Notes: generated by a model not told the origin, from the letters alone. A DNA stretch of 42,497 bases from Gemmiger formicilis (GCF_016900095.1 NZ_JACJJP010000028.1:1-42497), one strand, 5' to 3'. Numbered from the stretch's first letter, positions 6,526 to 15,230 are shown. Program-made: numbers and translations.

Positions 6526-7770
6526 ATCCGTGTACGACTGAAAGATGTGATTGCGCCGGTGTTCTGGGGCGTGCACTGTGCGGTGCGCCGGGGCGAGGTG
6601 CAGGAACTGGTGCTGAAAGGCGGACGCGGCAGCGGCAAGTCCAGTTATGCCTCGCTGGAACTGATCCTGCAGCTGCTGCGCCACCCTGACTGCCACGCCG
6701 TGGTGCTGCGCAAGGTGGGCGGCACCATGCGCAGCAGCGTCTACACCCAGATCTGCTGGGCCATCGCGGCCCTGGGACTGGGACGGCGGTTCCGGTGTAC
6801 CGTCAGCCCCATGGAGTGCACCTACCTGCCCACCGGGCAGAAGATTCTCTTCTTCGGGCTGGACGACGCGGGCAAGCTCAAGAGCGTGCGGGCCCCCTTC
6901 GGGTACATCGGTCTGGCCTGGTTCGAGGAGCTGGACCAGTTCGACGGTCCCGAGGAGGTGCGCAGCGTGGAGCAGAGCGTCTTCCGAGGCGGGGACTTCA
7001 CCCTGGCCATCAAGAGCTTCAACCCGCCCGCCATGGGCCGCAGCTGGGTCAACCAGTATGTGCTGGAACAGCGCCCGGGACGCCGGGTGCTCCACGCCAC
7101 CTACAAGGACCTGCCGCCTCACTGGCTGGGACCCCGGTTCCTGGCGGATGCCGAACACCTGAAACAGACCAACCCGGTGGCCTACCGCCACGAGTATCTG
7201 GGCGAGGTGGTGGGCAGCGGGGCGGCCGTGTTCGACAACCTGCGGCTGGAAGAAATCCCGGAAGAGCAGATTGCCGGATTCGACCGGCTGTACCACGGGG
7301 TGGACTGGGGCTGGTACCCAGACCCCTGGGCCTACAACGCCGTGGCCTACGACCCGGCCCGGCGGGTGCTGTACATCTTTGATGAGCTCACCCGTCACCG
7401 CACCCCCAACCGGGACACCGCCAAGCTGCTGCTGGACCGGGGCGTGGGCGGGGACGAGGGCGGCTGGCTCACCGCCGATTCCGCCGAACCCAAAAGCTGC
7501 GCCGACTACCGGGCCTACGGTCTGCCCTGCCGGGCAGCCCGCAAAGGCCCCGGCAGTGTGGAACAGAGCATGAAATGGCTGCAAAGTCTGGCGGCCATCG
7601 TCATCGACCCCACCCGCTGCCCCCACACCGCCGCCGAGTTTTCGGCCTACGAGTACGCCCGGGACCCCCGCACCGGCGAGGTGCTGCCCGGCTACCCCGA
7701 TGTGAACAACCACCACATCGACGCGGTGCGGTATGCGGTGGAAACCGTCTGGCGGCGGCGGGGCAGCTGA
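6526..7770 (+). CDS. Terminase large subunit (TerL), apparently with an ATC start
   Basis: The DNA-packaging motor and nuclease, 414 residues if started at 6526. Visible motifs: Walker A GGRGSGKS (32-39), Walker B IGLAWFEELD (128-137) and three acidic nuclease positions, D260 (GVDWGW), D318 (TADSAEPK) and D399 (NNHHIDAVRY). All catalytic features are intact. Start choice is odd: AAAGGAGG (6510-6517) is perfectly spaced, 8 bases, from ATC 6526, which gives the N-terminus IRVRLKDVIAP expected for this family. No in-frame ATG, GTG or TTG is near that site. The first conventional start is GTG 6547, 29 bases from the ribosome-binding site, and removes seven family-like residues. Low-level initiation at ATC is the favoured reading. 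Confidence 0.9.
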   Translation: MRVRLKDVIAPVFWGVHCAVRRGEVQELVLKGGRGSGKSSYASLELILQLLRHPDCHAVVLRKVGGTMRSSVYTQICWAIAALGLGRRFRCTVSPMECTYLPTGQKILFFGLDDAGKLKSVRAPFGYIGLAWFEELDQFDGPEEVRSVEQSVFRGGDFTLAIKSFNPPAMGRSWVNQYVLEQRPGRRVLHATYKDLPPHWLGPRFLADAEHLKQTNPVAYRHEYLGEVVGSGAAVFDNLRLEEIPEEQIAGFDRLYHGVDWGWYPDPWAYNAVAYDPARRVLYIFDELTRHRTPNRDTAKLLLDRGVGGDEGGWLTADSAEPKSCADYRAYGLPCRAARKGPGSVEQSMKWLQSLAAIVIDPTRCPHTAAEFSAYEYARDPRTGEVLPGYPDVNNHHIDAVRYAVETVWRRRGS

Positions 7771-7792
7771 AAGCCACAACAAGGAGGATGGA

Positions 7793-9133
7793 TTGAAAAG
7801 TTTTCTGGAACAGGCCTTTGGCCGGGCGGATGTCACCGGACCGGCCATGCATGCGGCCATCCGGGAATGGTTCGACCTGTATTTCGGCCGTCCCGTTCCC
7901 GGCGAGGACCCCGCCGGCCGGCTGCCGGTGCTGATTGTGGACAAGCTCTGCCGGGCCGTCTTTGCGGAGTACGAAACCCGGCTGACCCCCGGCGGCTGGA
8001 TGGACCAGAACCTGCAGGCCCTGAACGCCGTGCGGCGCCGGGCTTTGCAGAACGCCCTGGTGGGCGGGGAATGTCTGCTGAAACCGGTGCTGCGGGGCCA
8101 GGGGTTCGACTTTGTGCCGGTGCGCCGGGACTGCTTTGCCCCCCTGGCCCGGGACGCCCACGGCCGGCTGCAGGCGGTGGGCACCATGGAACTGCTGGCC
8201 CGGGGCGGCCGGCGGTACGCTCTGCTGGAGCGGCGCAGCGCCGCCGCCGACGGGCTGTGCATCGAGACCCGGCTCTTTGAGCTGGCGGGGGAGGCCCTGG
8301 GCCACGAAGCCCCCCTCTGTGCCCTGCCCGAGACCGAGGCCCTGCGCCCCACCCTACTGCTGCCCGGCGTGCCCGGGGTGGGACTGGCCACCCTGCGCAC
8401 CCCGCTGCTCAACTGCGTGGACGGCGGCCCCGAGGCGGTGGCGGTCTTTGCCCCGGCGGTGGGGCTCATCCACAGCCTGGGGCGCACCGAACACCAGCTG
8501 CGCCGGGAGTTCGAGAACGGGGCTTCCCGGGTGTTTGCCTCGGAGGACCTGCTGCAGGAGGACGGCGCCGGCCGCCGCAATCTGCGGGACGACCTCTTTG
8601 TGGGCCTGCCCGACGACCCCGCCAACCTGGGAGTGACGGTGTACAGCCCCGCTTTGCGGGAACAGAGCTACCTGGCCCGCAAGCAGGACATCCTGCGGGG
8701 TTGCGAGAGCCTCATCGGTCTGAAACGAGGGCTGCTCAGCGAGGTGGAAGCCACCGAGCGCACCGCCACCGAGGTGACGGCCAGCACCGGGGACTACGAC
8801 CTGACCATCCGGGACTTCCAGGCCATGTGGGAGAACGCCCTGCGGGAGGCCCTGACCCTCTGCGATGCTCTGGGCCGGGCCTACGGCCTGTGCGGCGGCG
8901 AACCCTTTGACCCCGCCACGGCCCTGACCCTGGACTGGGGCGACGGGGTGCTGTACGACCGCACCCGCACCTGGAACGAGTACCTGGACATGGTGGACGG
9001 GGGACTTCTGCGCCCCGAACTGGCCCTGGCGTGGTATTTTGGCCTTCCGCACGAAACCGAAGCCGACCTGGCGGCGGTGCGTGCGCGGTATATGCCCGGC
9101 GAAAGGGAGGTGAAACCGGATGGAAACCAATGA
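7793..9133 (+). CDS. Phage portal protein
   Basis: A 446-residue protein directly after TerL, as expected for the dodecameric portal at the packaging vertex. The N-terminal region with LIVDKLCRAVFAE, the central GEDPAGRLP-type head region and the helical segment VYSPALREQSYLARKQDILRGCESLIGL followed by TERTATEVTAS are typical of SPP1-gp6/A118-type portals. The TEVTAS block is a recurrent motif in these proteins. Start TTG 7793 is chosen because AAGGAGG (7781-7787) lies 5 bases upstream; the frame is open further upstream only through overlap with TerL. It overlaps the following 55-codon gene by 14 bases. Confidence 0.88.
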   Translation: MKSFLEQAFGRADVTGPAMHAAIREWFDLYFGRPVPGEDPAGRLPVLIVDKLCRAVFAEYETRLTPGGWMDQNLQALNAVRRRALQNALVGGECLLKPVLRGQGFDFVPVRRDCFAPLARDAHGRLQAVGTMELLARGGRRYALLERRSAAADGLCIETRLFELAGEALGHEAPLCALPETEALRPTLLLPGVPGVGLATLRTPLLNCVDGGPEAVAVFAPAVGLIHSLGRTEHQLRREFENGASRVFASEDLLQEDGAGRRNLRDDLFVGLPDDPANLGVTVYSPALREQSYLARKQDILRGCESLIGLKRGLLSEVEATERTATEVTASTGDYDLTIRDFQAMWENALREALTLCDALGRAYGLCGGEPFDPATALTLDWGDGVLYDRTRTWNEYLDMVDGGLLRPELALAWYFGLPHETEADLAAVRARYMPGEREVKPDGNQ

Positions 9134-9287
9134 CCCTAAGGTGACGGCACCCGCCCCCTACGCGGCGGGAACCGGCACGGCGGCCATGCTCCCCGGAAGG
9201 GAAGCGCTGGACCGCATGAGCTATCGGGAACGGCTGGCCCTCAAGCACAGCGATCCCGCAACCTACGAACAGCTGCGCCGCGGCTGA
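9120..9287 (+). CDS. Small head-region protein, function unknown
   Basis: A 55-residue protein with start ATG 9120 and AAAGGGAGG just before it. The N-terminal half is alanine/proline/glycine-rich. The C-terminal half (RMSYRERLALKHSDPATYEQLRRG) resembles short tails I associate with small proteins encoded just before the capsid gene in Firmicute phages. A scaffold would be expected at this position, but this protein is far too short for an ordinary scaffold and shows no long coiled coil. It could be a scaffold remnant or a small capsid accessory protein. Confidence 0.6.
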   Translation: METNDPKVTAPAPYAAGTGTAAMLPGREALDRMSYRERLALKHSDPATYEQLRRG

Positions 9288-9319
9288 GTTACACCCGATT
9301 GTGAAAGGAGAACGAATAC

Positions 9320-10177
9320 ATGGCGGATATGACCACCAAACTGGCGGACCTCATTGACCCCGAAGTCATGGGCGATATGGTGAGCGCCCGCATCCCGAAA
9401 AAACTGCGCGTGGCACCCTTTGCCAAGGTGGACGACACCCTGGTGGGGGTCCCGGGCGATACCATCACCGTGCCGGCCTACGGCTACATCGGTGACGCCG
9501 ACGACGTGGCCGAAGGCGCCGAGGTGGCCATCGAGAAGATGACCACCTCCACCCGCAAGGCCACCGTCAAGAAGGCCATGAAGGGCATCAGCCTCACCGA
9601 CGAGGCGGTGCTGTCCGGCTACGGCAACCCGGTGGGCGAAGCCAACACCCAGCTGGCCCTGTCCATCGCCGCCAAGATCGACAACGACTGCATGGACGCT
9701 CTGCAGGGCGCCAGCCTGACCTTTGACGGCAGCGCCGCCGCCATCAGCTATGCGGGCATCGTGGACGCCCTGGACCTGTTCGAGGAGGAGCAGGGCAGCG
9801 ACAAGGTCATCTTTGTCCACCCCAAGCAGGTTACCCGGCTGCGCAAGGACCCCGACTTCCTCTCCGCCGACAAGTACCAGGCCGGGGTCATGGTCTCCGG
9901 CGAAATCGGCATGGTGGCCGGCTGCCGGGTGGTGCCCTCCAAGAAGGTGCCGCTGGTGGATGAGGAGGCCAACTACTCCTGCCCCATCGTCCGCCTGGAA
10001 AGCGACCCCGAAACCGAGGACGAAATCCCGGCCCTGACCATCTACCGCAAGCGGGAGGTCAATGTGGAGGCCGAGCGCAAACCCAAGATCCGCACCACCG
10101 AAATCACCGCCGACGAGTTCTATGTGGCGGTGCTGTCCAACGAAGCCAAGGTGGTGCTGGCCAAGTTCCAGGCCTGA
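9320..10177 (+). CDS. Major capsid protein (HK97 fold, N4-gp56-like type)
   Basis: A 285-residue protein opening with TTKLADLIDPEVMGDMVSARIPKKLR, the typical start of the N4-gp56/P22-gp5-like capsid family common in clostridial phages. Further support: a predicted E-loop region (PGDTITVPAYGYIGDADDVAEG), the helix with AAKIDNDCMDAL, and the C-terminal half with DLFEEEQGSDKVIFVHPKQV and the ending TADEFYVAVLSNEAKVVLAKF. There is no N-terminal delta-domain extension and no protease gene beside it, so maturation would proceed without the usual prohead protease. AAAGGAG lies before ATG 9320. Confidence 0.88.
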   Translation: MADMTTKLADLIDPEVMGDMVSARIPKKLRVAPFAKVDDTLVGVPGDTITVPAYGYIGDADDVAEGAEVAIEKMTTSTRKATVKKAMKGISLTDEAVLSGYGNPVGEANTQLALSIAAKIDNDCMDALQGASLTFDGSAAAISYAGIVDALDLFEEEQGSDKVIFVHPKQVTRLRKDPDFLSADKYQAGVMVSGEIGMVAGCRVVPSKKVPLVDEEANYSCPIVRLESDPETEDEIPALTIYRKREVNVEAERKPKIRTTEITADEFYVAVLSNEAKVVLAKFQA

Positions 10178-10191
10178 GAGGGGGCATCGCC

Positions 10192-10557
10192 TTGCCGGAC
10201 TACACCTTTTACACCGATGCCTACCTGGGGGAGGACATTCCGGAAGACGACTTCCCCCGCTATGCTAAACGCGCCGCCGCCAAGCTGGCCTACTTCCACC
10301 AGGTCTTCCGGGTGAGTGCCCGCCCCGGCATCCCCGACGCCGAGGACAACGCCCTGTGCGCCATCGCCGACGCCATGTACGAGTTCGACGGCGAGGACAA
10401 GCGCCGGGGTCTGGCGTCGGCCAGCGTGGGCTCGGTGAGCGAAACCTACACCGCCCCGGCGGAACTCTCCGCCACCACCCTCTATCTGCGGGAATCCTAC
10501 TTCCGCCAGGTGGCCGCGGACTTTCTGCTCATGAAGCGGGGGGTGCGCCATGGGTGA
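10192..10557 (+). CDS. Head-tail connector (gp6/Ad1-like adaptor)
   Basis: A 121-residue protein immediately after the capsid gene, the usual place of the adaptor that joins portal to head-closure ring. It is mostly helical, with DYTFYTDAYLGEDIPEDDFPRYAKRAAAKLAYFHQV at the start and a C-terminal AATTLYLRESYFRQVAADFLL-like helix. Start TTG 10192 is preceded by GAGAGGGGG. Its end overlaps the next gene by 8 bases. Assignment rests on position, length and overall pattern. Confidence 0.75.
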   Translation: MPDYTFYTDAYLGEDIPEDDFPRYAKRAAAKLAYFHQVFRVSARPGIPDAEDNALCAIADAMYEFDGEDKRRGLASASVGSVSETYTAPAELSATTLYLRESYFRQVAADFLLMKRGVRHG

Positions 10558-10966
10558 GGCCCTTCGCTACGCCCTGTGCACCCAGACGGTAACCCTCTAC
10601 CACCCGGACGAAACCACCCGGCAGGTGGTGCGCACCGTGCTGGACGGGGTGTTTCTGGACCGGCGGGTCAAACTCAACCGCACCGAAACCGGCCGCCAGC
10701 TGGCCCAGGCCTTTCTGCTGGTGATCCCCGCCGCGGCGGGGCAGCCGGACCGGGACTACACCCTGGAACCCGGGGACCGGGTGCTGGAAGGCGTGGGCCC
10801 CGACCTGGCCTGGGCCGGTTGGTCCGCCTTTGTGCCCGCCGCGGTGGAAGGGCTGTGCTGCGTGCAGTACACCGCCCCCAAAATTCTGGGCGGGCGGCTG
10901 TGCCATCTGGAAGCCGGGGGCTGGTGGACCCGCTCGGGCAGCGGCGCCCACAGCCTGACCAACTAA
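10550..10966 (+). CDS. Head-closure-like minor structural protein
   Basis: A 138-residue protein rich in beta-prone sequence, with QTVTLYHPDETTRQVVRTVLDGVFLDRR near the start and an elongated middle (GDRVLEGVGPD). It is the second gene after capsid, where siphophages encode the head-closure or stopper protein. From memory it resembles a conserved DUF family of clostridial phages (DUF6751-like), which I cannot confirm. ATG 10550 overlaps the upstream gene by 8 bases, so translation is likely coupled. Confidence 0.65.
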   Translation: MGEALRYALCTQTVTLYHPDETTRQVVRTVLDGVFLDRRVKLNRTETGRQLAQAFLLVIPAAAGQPDRDYTLEPGDRVLEGVGPDLAWAGWSAFVPAAVEGLCCVQYTAPKILGGRLCHLEAGGWWTRSGSGAHSLTN

Positions 10967-10979
10967 GGAGGAACCGCCC

Positions 10980-11414
10980 ATGGACGAAACCCAACTGCAG
11001 ACCCTGTGCGACTGGCTGCGCACCGCCCCCGCCCTGGCGGGGGTCGGGACCCTCTGGGTGGACGACGCCCCGGCGGTGCCGGGCACGGCGGGGCTGTTCC
11101 TCGCAGGGGTCCAGGTGACCGAACGTCGGGTGAACCTGCTGGGGGAGGTGCGCCTGCGCTGCCGGGCCTCCTTCACCCTGCGGCTGGTGCTGCCTTATGA
11201 CGGGCAGAGCACCCAGCCCAATGCGGCCACCCTGCTGGCCTTCCAGCGCTGGGTGCTGGAACAGAGTGCCGCCGGTCTGGCCCCGGTGTTCGGCAACGCC
11301 GACACCGCCCGGGAACGGCTGACCGCCGCCGACGCCAAGCTGGAACGGGTCACCGACGAGAGCACCGCCGTCTACGCCGTGCAGCTGAAAGCCGAATACA
11401 CCCTGCAGTACTGA
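10980..11414 (+). CDS. Tail-terminator/minor capsid-type connector
   Basis: A 144-residue protein directly before the tail-tube gene, where the tail terminator is normally encoded. Features: an N-terminal helix (DETQLQTLCDWLRTAP), beta-rich middle (NLLGEVRLRCRASFTLRLVLPY), a W-containing helix (TLLAFQRWVLEQ) and a C-terminal strand ending AEYTLQY. That final strand pattern is common to tail-terminator and minor capsid proteins of this phage group. Start ATG 10980 with AAGGAGG immediately upstream. Confidence 0.65.
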   Translation: MDETQLQTLCDWLRTAPALAGVGTLWVDDAPAVPGTAGLFLAGVQVTERRVNLLGEVRLRCRASFTLRLVLPYDGQSTQPNAATLLAFQRWVLEQSAAGLAPVFGNADTARERLTAADAKLERVTDESTAVYAVQLKAEYTLQY

Positions 11415-11429
11415 AAGGAGAGAACCTTT

Positions 11430-11909
11430 TTGAAGATCGAACGCAAATACATGGCCCATTACCTGAACGCGGCCTTTTCGGATTCGGACAGCGAATACTG
11501 CCGTCTGGGCGCCGACCTGGAGGAGTATTCCCCCGAACTAAGCGCCAATGTGGAAAAAAAGACCAACATTCTGGGCCAGACCTCGGTGGTCATCGACAGC
11601 TACCAGAAACAGGGCGAGGTTTCGCCCTACTACGCCGAGAAGGACGACCCGCTGTTTGAAAAGCTGCAGGCCATCATCGACGGTGACCTGGTGCTGGACC
11701 AGCTCAAGACCGACATGGTGGAGGTCAAGCTGTGGGGCGATGAGGGCGACGGCGCTTTCCCCGCCGTGAAGGAGGAAGTGTACGTGGAGATCGTCAGCTA
11801 CGGCGGCGACACCACCGGCTACCAGATCCCCTTCAACGTCCACTACACCGGCGTCAAGACCGCCGGCACCTTCGACGTGAACACCAAGACCTTTACCCCG
11901 GCGGGCTGA
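11430..11909 (+). CDS. Major tail tube protein
   Basis: A 159-residue, acidic, beta-rich protein. It begins KIERKYMAHYLNAAF and has the characteristic block EEYSPELSANVEKKTNILGQTSVVIDSYQKQGEVSPYYAEKDD, split here only for description; this ETKTNIxGxxxVxxxxYExxxxVxPYYAxxxD pattern is typical of clostridial siphophage tail-tube proteins. Start TTG 11430 follows AAAGGAGAG. It would polymerise as hexameric rings around the tape measure. No sheath gene is present anywhere in the cluster, so the tail should be non-contractile. Confidence 0.85.
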   Translation: MKIERKYMAHYLNAAFSDSDSEYCRLGADLEEYSPELSANVEKKTNILGQTSVVIDSYQKQGEVSPYYAEKDDPLFEKLQAIIDGDLVLDQLKTDMVEVKLWGDEGDGAFPAVKEEVYVEIVSYGGDTTGYQIPFNVHYTGVKTAGTFDVNTKTFTPAG

Positions 11910-11956
11910 GCCTGCCGGGCGGGTGGGCGGGAAATGACAAAGGAGCGTGAATTCTG

Positions 11957-12409
11957 ATGCACAAGCTGCTGGTGGATACCGGCGTGGAAGAATTCGAGGT
12001 CAACGGACGGGGCGTGCTGCGCTTCAACCCCGGCGACCCCAACATCTACCACCGTTTTTTTGCGGCCCGGGAGGAACTGGCCGCTCTGGACGAGGAACTG
12101 ACCCGGCGCGGCGCCGCTTTGCCCCAGGGGGAGGACGGGTCCGCTTCGCTGGAACTGCTGGCCGAGTACGACCGGCGGATCAAGGCGGTGCTGAACCGGG
12201 TGTTCGGCGCCCCCAACGACTTTGACACCCTGCTGGAAGGGGTGAACCTGGCCGGTGTGGGCACCAACGGCCGCCGTGTGGTGGAAAACCTGCTGGAAGC
12301 CCTGGCGCCCATCCTGCAGGCGGGGGCCCAGCGGACGGTGCAGGCCACCGCCGCCGAAGCCGTGGCCGAAGCCGAGGCCGCCCGCGCCGCCCGCGCGGCG
12401 GGCGAATGA
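11957..12409 (+). CDS. Tail assembly chaperone (gpG-like)
   Basis: A 150-residue protein starting ATG 11957 after AAAGGAG. N-terminal beta region (LLVDTGVEEFEVNGRGVLRFNPGDPNIYHRFF, given in part as GVLRFNPGDPNIYHRF) is typical of clostridial tail chaperones, followed by a helical middle and an alanine/glutamate-rich tail. It ends in an ATGA overlap with the Gp15-type gene. The pair corresponds to the gpG/gpGT tandem of lambda, but here the second protein has its own start rather than an evident frameshift signal. Confidence 0.72.
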   Translation: MHKLLVDTGVEEFEVNGRGVLRFNPGDPNIYHRFFAAREELAALDEELTRRGAALPQGEDGSASLELLAEYDRRIKAVLNRVFGAPNDFDTLLEGVNLAGVGTNGRRVVENLLEALAPILQAGAQRTVQATAAEAVAEAEAARAARAAGE

Positions 12410-12978
12410 CCGGCTGGGACCTGCCCACCCGTCTGACGGTGGGAGGAAAAGCCTACGAGGTGAACGCCGATTTCCGGGATATGCTGGACATCATCGGCTG
12501 GCTGGAAGGGGCGGAAGGGGAGGATCTGCTGCCCGAGGAACGGTGGTACATCGCCATGGCCCTGTTCTACCGGGATTTTGCAGCCATGCCCCTCACCGAT
12601 CACCCGGCGGCAGCCCGGGCCCTGGCGGATTTCCTGGCCGGGGGCCGGGAACCCGACGCTGCCCCCGGGCCCCGGCTGCTGGACTGGCAGCAGGACGCCC
12701 CCATGATCGTGGCCGGGGTGAACCGGGCCGCGGGGTGCGAGGTGCGGGCCCTGCCTTTCCTGCACTGGTGGAGCTTTCTGGCCTGGTTTTCGGCCATCGG
12801 CGACGGGCCCCTGGCCACGGTGGTGGCCATCCGGGACAAGCTGCGCCGGGGCAAAAAGCTGGAAGCCTGGGAGATGAGCTACTACCGCGCCCACCGCAGC
12901 GAGGTGGATCTGCGCCCCGCACGCAGCAAGGCCGAGCAGGAGGAACACGACCGCCTGCTGGCCCTGCTGGCCAAGTGA
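12406..12978 (+). CDS. Bacteriophage Gp15-family protein
   Basis: A 190-residue protein starting at the ATGA overlap (12406-12409). It contains the pattern of the Gp15 family: NADFRDMLDIIGWLEG at the start, the RWYIAMALFYRDF stretch, DWQQDAPMIVAGVNRAAG and the tryptophan motif LPFLHWWSFLAWFSAIGD, then IRDKLRRGKKLEAWEMSYYR. Gp15 proteins are encoded just before the tape-measure gene in many Gram-positive siphophages and act in tail assembly as the T-type partner of the chaperone. Composition and codon use match the neighbours. Confidence 0.85.
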   Translation: MTGWDLPTRLTVGGKAYEVNADFRDMLDIIGWLEGAEGEDLLPEERWYIAMALFYRDFAAMPLTDHPAAARALADFLAGGREPDAAPGPRLLDWQQDAPMIVAGVNRAAGCEVRALPFLHWWSFLAWFSAIGDGPLATVVAIRDKLRRGKKLEAWEMSYYRAHRSEVDLRPARSKAEQEEHDRLLALLAK

Positions 12979-12993
12979 GAAAGGGGAACGATT

Positions 12994-14859
12994 TTGGCAA
13001 AAACCATTGCATTTGAGGAGGAAGCCGCCGCCCTGGGCACCCGGGCGGGCCGTCTGCGGGACAGCCTGCAAAGCCTGGACACCGCCCTGCGCACCGCCGA
13101 AGCGGGCGCCAGGCGCACGGCGGCCTCCACCCAGAACCTGCGGGCGGCCTTTGTCCATGCGGCCGCCCCGCTGACCGACACCCTGAACCCGGCCCTGGCC
13201 GAGCTGGACACCCTGACCGGGGCCCTGGGCAGCCGCAGCGGTGTGGCCAAGACCGCCGCCGGTCTGGACCAGGTGGAACAGGCCGCCGCGGCCGCCGCCA
13301 AAACCACCGCCAAGGCGGTGCACAGCCTGGCTGGGTTCGACGAGATCATCCGCATGGGGGCGGTGAGCGAAACCGCCTCCAAGAGCTCTTCCGGCTCTTC
13401 GGGCAAAAAGTCCTCCGGTTCCTCCTCCAAAAAGACGGCGGAAAAGGCGGCGGCCGAGGCCGAAACCCCGGTGCAGAGTCTACTGTCCCGGCTGAAGGGG
13501 GCGCTGGATGCCTTCTGGGCTTATGTGCGGCAGTATTATGCCCCGGCCATCCTGGCCTGGGGCGCTGCCTGGAACCGGATGAAAGAGGCCGCTCTGGCGG
13601 TGTGGGAGCCGGTGAAAACCGCCGCCCTCGACCTGTGGCAGAACACCCTGGCGCCCCTGGGCAACTATCTGCTCACCCAGTTCGTGCCCGGCATTGTGAA
13701 CAGCTTTTCCCTGGCATTGTGGTCGGTGGTGGGCCAGCTGGGAGCCGCCACCATCACCGCCCTGGGCAACACCTTCGTCTGGCTGGCCGGGGTGGTGCAG
13801 CAGGCCATGGACGGGGTGGTACGCCCCGCCCTGGAAAACGCCCTGGCCATCTGGTCCACTATGATGCAGGCCATCTACAACGCCTGGCAGGTGTACGGCC
13901 AGCCCATCTATGACGGCATCATTGCCGCGGCGGACAACCTGTGCGCCGTGCTGGACGCTTTGTGGACCGGCACCGTCCTGCCCCTGCTGCAGGGCCTGGT
14001 GGGCCAGCTCAACACCCTGTGGCAGGAATCCCTGGTGCCCCTGTTTTCCGACCTGATGATGCTGCTGGGCTCGGTGGGACAGCTGTTGCTGAATCTGTGG
14101 AACCAGGCCATTGCCCCGCTGCTGCAATGGCTGGTCACCGCCTTCGGCCCTGCTGTGTCCCAGATCTGTCTGCTGGTCAGCGGCGCCGTGACCACCGCTG
14201 TGGGCGTGGTGGCCGGGCTTATCAGCACCCTGCTCACCGCCCTGCGGGGGTTGGCGGATTTCCTGTCCGATGTGCTCTGCGGCCGGTGGAGCGATGCCTG
14301 GAACGATATGGCCGACACCGCCGCCCGGGTGTGGGAGCGCATCACCACCACCGTCAGCAACGCCGTCAACGGCATCAAGGAGCTGGTCAGCGGCTTTGCC
14401 TCCGGCATTGTGGACGCGGTCAAGGGGGCTTTGTCCGCCCTGGACAGCCTGAAAGACCGGGCCTCCGCCGGCACCTACAAGGTGGGCAAGGCGGAGGCGG
14501 AAAGCCGGGCCCTGCCCTACAACGCCCTGCCCTCCCTGCCCGATGCGGGAACCCTGCGGGTGCCTGCCCTGGCCCGGGGCGCGGTCATCCCGCCCAACCG
14601 GGAATTCCTGGCCGTGCTGGGCGACCAGCGCAGCGGCACCAACGTGGAAGCCCCCCTGGCCACCATCCAGCAGGCGGTGGCCGCCGTCATGCAGGATATG
14701 TCCGACGGCGAACTGGCCGCTTTGCAGCAGGTGGTGGCCACCTTGCGCCAGATTCTGGAAGCCGTGTACGGCATCCGGGTGGGGGATGAGGTCATCGGCC
14801 GGGCGGTGGAACGGTACCGGCTCAAGCAGGCCATTATCACGGGAGGTGGCTTTGTATGA
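12994..14859 (+). CDS. Tail tape measure protein
   Basis: A 621-residue protein starting TTG 12994 after GAAAGGGG. Residues 1-120 are helical and alanine-rich; 129-152 form a serine/lysine-rich linker (KSSSGSSGKKSSGSSSKK); about 165-480 are strongly hydrophobic and repetitive (W-x-x-x-x-P-L-x-x-L-type repeats); the C-terminal part is helical. This is the standard tape-measure layout, and the gene is where it should be. By the usual rule of about 1.5 angstrom per residue, the tail would be roughly 90 nm. It ends in an ATGA overlap with the next gene. Confidence 0.88.
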   Translation: MAKTIAFEEEAAALGTRAGRLRDSLQSLDTALRTAEAGARRTAASTQNLRAAFVHAAAPLTDTLNPALAELDTLTGALGSRSGVAKTAAGLDQVEQAAAAAAKTTAKAVHSLAGFDEIIRMGAVSETASKSSSGSSGKKSSGSSSKKTAEKAAAEAETPVQSLLSRLKGALDAFWAYVRQYYAPAILAWGAAWNRMKEAALAVWEPVKTAALDLWQNTLAPLGNYLLTQFVPGIVNSFSLALWSVVGQLGAATITALGNTFVWLAGVVQQAMDGVVRPALENALAIWSTMMQAIYNAWQVYGQPIYDGIIAAADNLCAVLDALWTGTVLPLLQGLVGQLNTLWQESLVPLFSDLMMLLGSVGQLLLNLWNQAIAPLLQWLVTAFGPAVSQICLLVSGAVTTAVGVVAGLISTLLTALRGLADFLSDVLCGRWSDAWNDMADTAARVWERITTTVSNAVNGIKELVSGFASGIVDAVKGALSALDSLKDRASAGTYKVGKAEAESRALPYNALPSLPDAGTLRVPALARGAVIPPNREFLAVLGDQRSGTNVEAPLATIQQAVAAVMQDMSDGELAALQQVVATLRQILEAVYGIRVGDEVIGRAVERYRLKQAIITGGGFV

Positions 14860-15230
14860 GACAGAAGGTGAATTTTTACCAGGTGGACGGCGTGCCCATG
14901 CTGGCCCCCGATGCGGAGCCGGAATTCAGCTTTGCCGACCTGGATGCCAGCGATTCCGGCCGGGACGAGAGCGGCGTCATGCACCGCATCATGGTGCGGG
15001 AAAAGGTGGGCACCTGGAGCTTCTCCTACGCCCATCTCTCCGACGAGGAACTGGCCTATCTGCGAAATCTGTTTGCGGGCAAGGCCCAGTTTTCCTTTAC
15101 CCATCCTGTGCTGGGGCAGAGCAACGCCACCGAGACCTGCACCGCCTACATGAGCCAGTGCAGCGCCCTGTGGAAGAACCAGCGCACCGGACAGTGGCGG
15201 AACTTCCAGTTCAACATCATCCAGTGTTGA
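14856..15230 (+). CDS. Distal-tail-type protein (DUF6711-like)
   Basis: A 124-residue protein starting at the ATGA overlap with the tape measure. It is beta-rich, with FYQVDGVPMLAPD near the start, VREKVGTWSFSYAHLSDEELAYL in the middle and the ending WRNFQFNIIQC. Short proteins of this pattern lie between the tape measure and the tail hub in clostridial siphophages and are the probable distal tail ring component. The family name is from memory and unconfirmed. Confidence 0.65.
   Translation: MRQKVNFYQVDGVPMLAPDAEPEFSFADLDASDSGRDESGVMHRIMVREKVGTWSFSYAHLSDEELAYLRNLFAGKAQFSFTHPVLGQSNATETCTAYMSQCSALWKNQRTGQWRNFQFNIIQC

Noticed and set aside
12350-12410. Programmed -1 frameshift between the tail chaperone and the Gp15-type gene
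   Set aside because: The relative frame is right for one, but I see no slippery heptamer at the junction, and the second gene has its own ATGA-coupled start.
11957-14859. Contractile-tail (tailocin/R-type) interpretation of the cluster
   Set aside because: There is no sheath or baseplate-wedge gene; the tube, Gp15 pair and tape measure fit a non-contractile tail, and terminase, portal and capsid genes are present.
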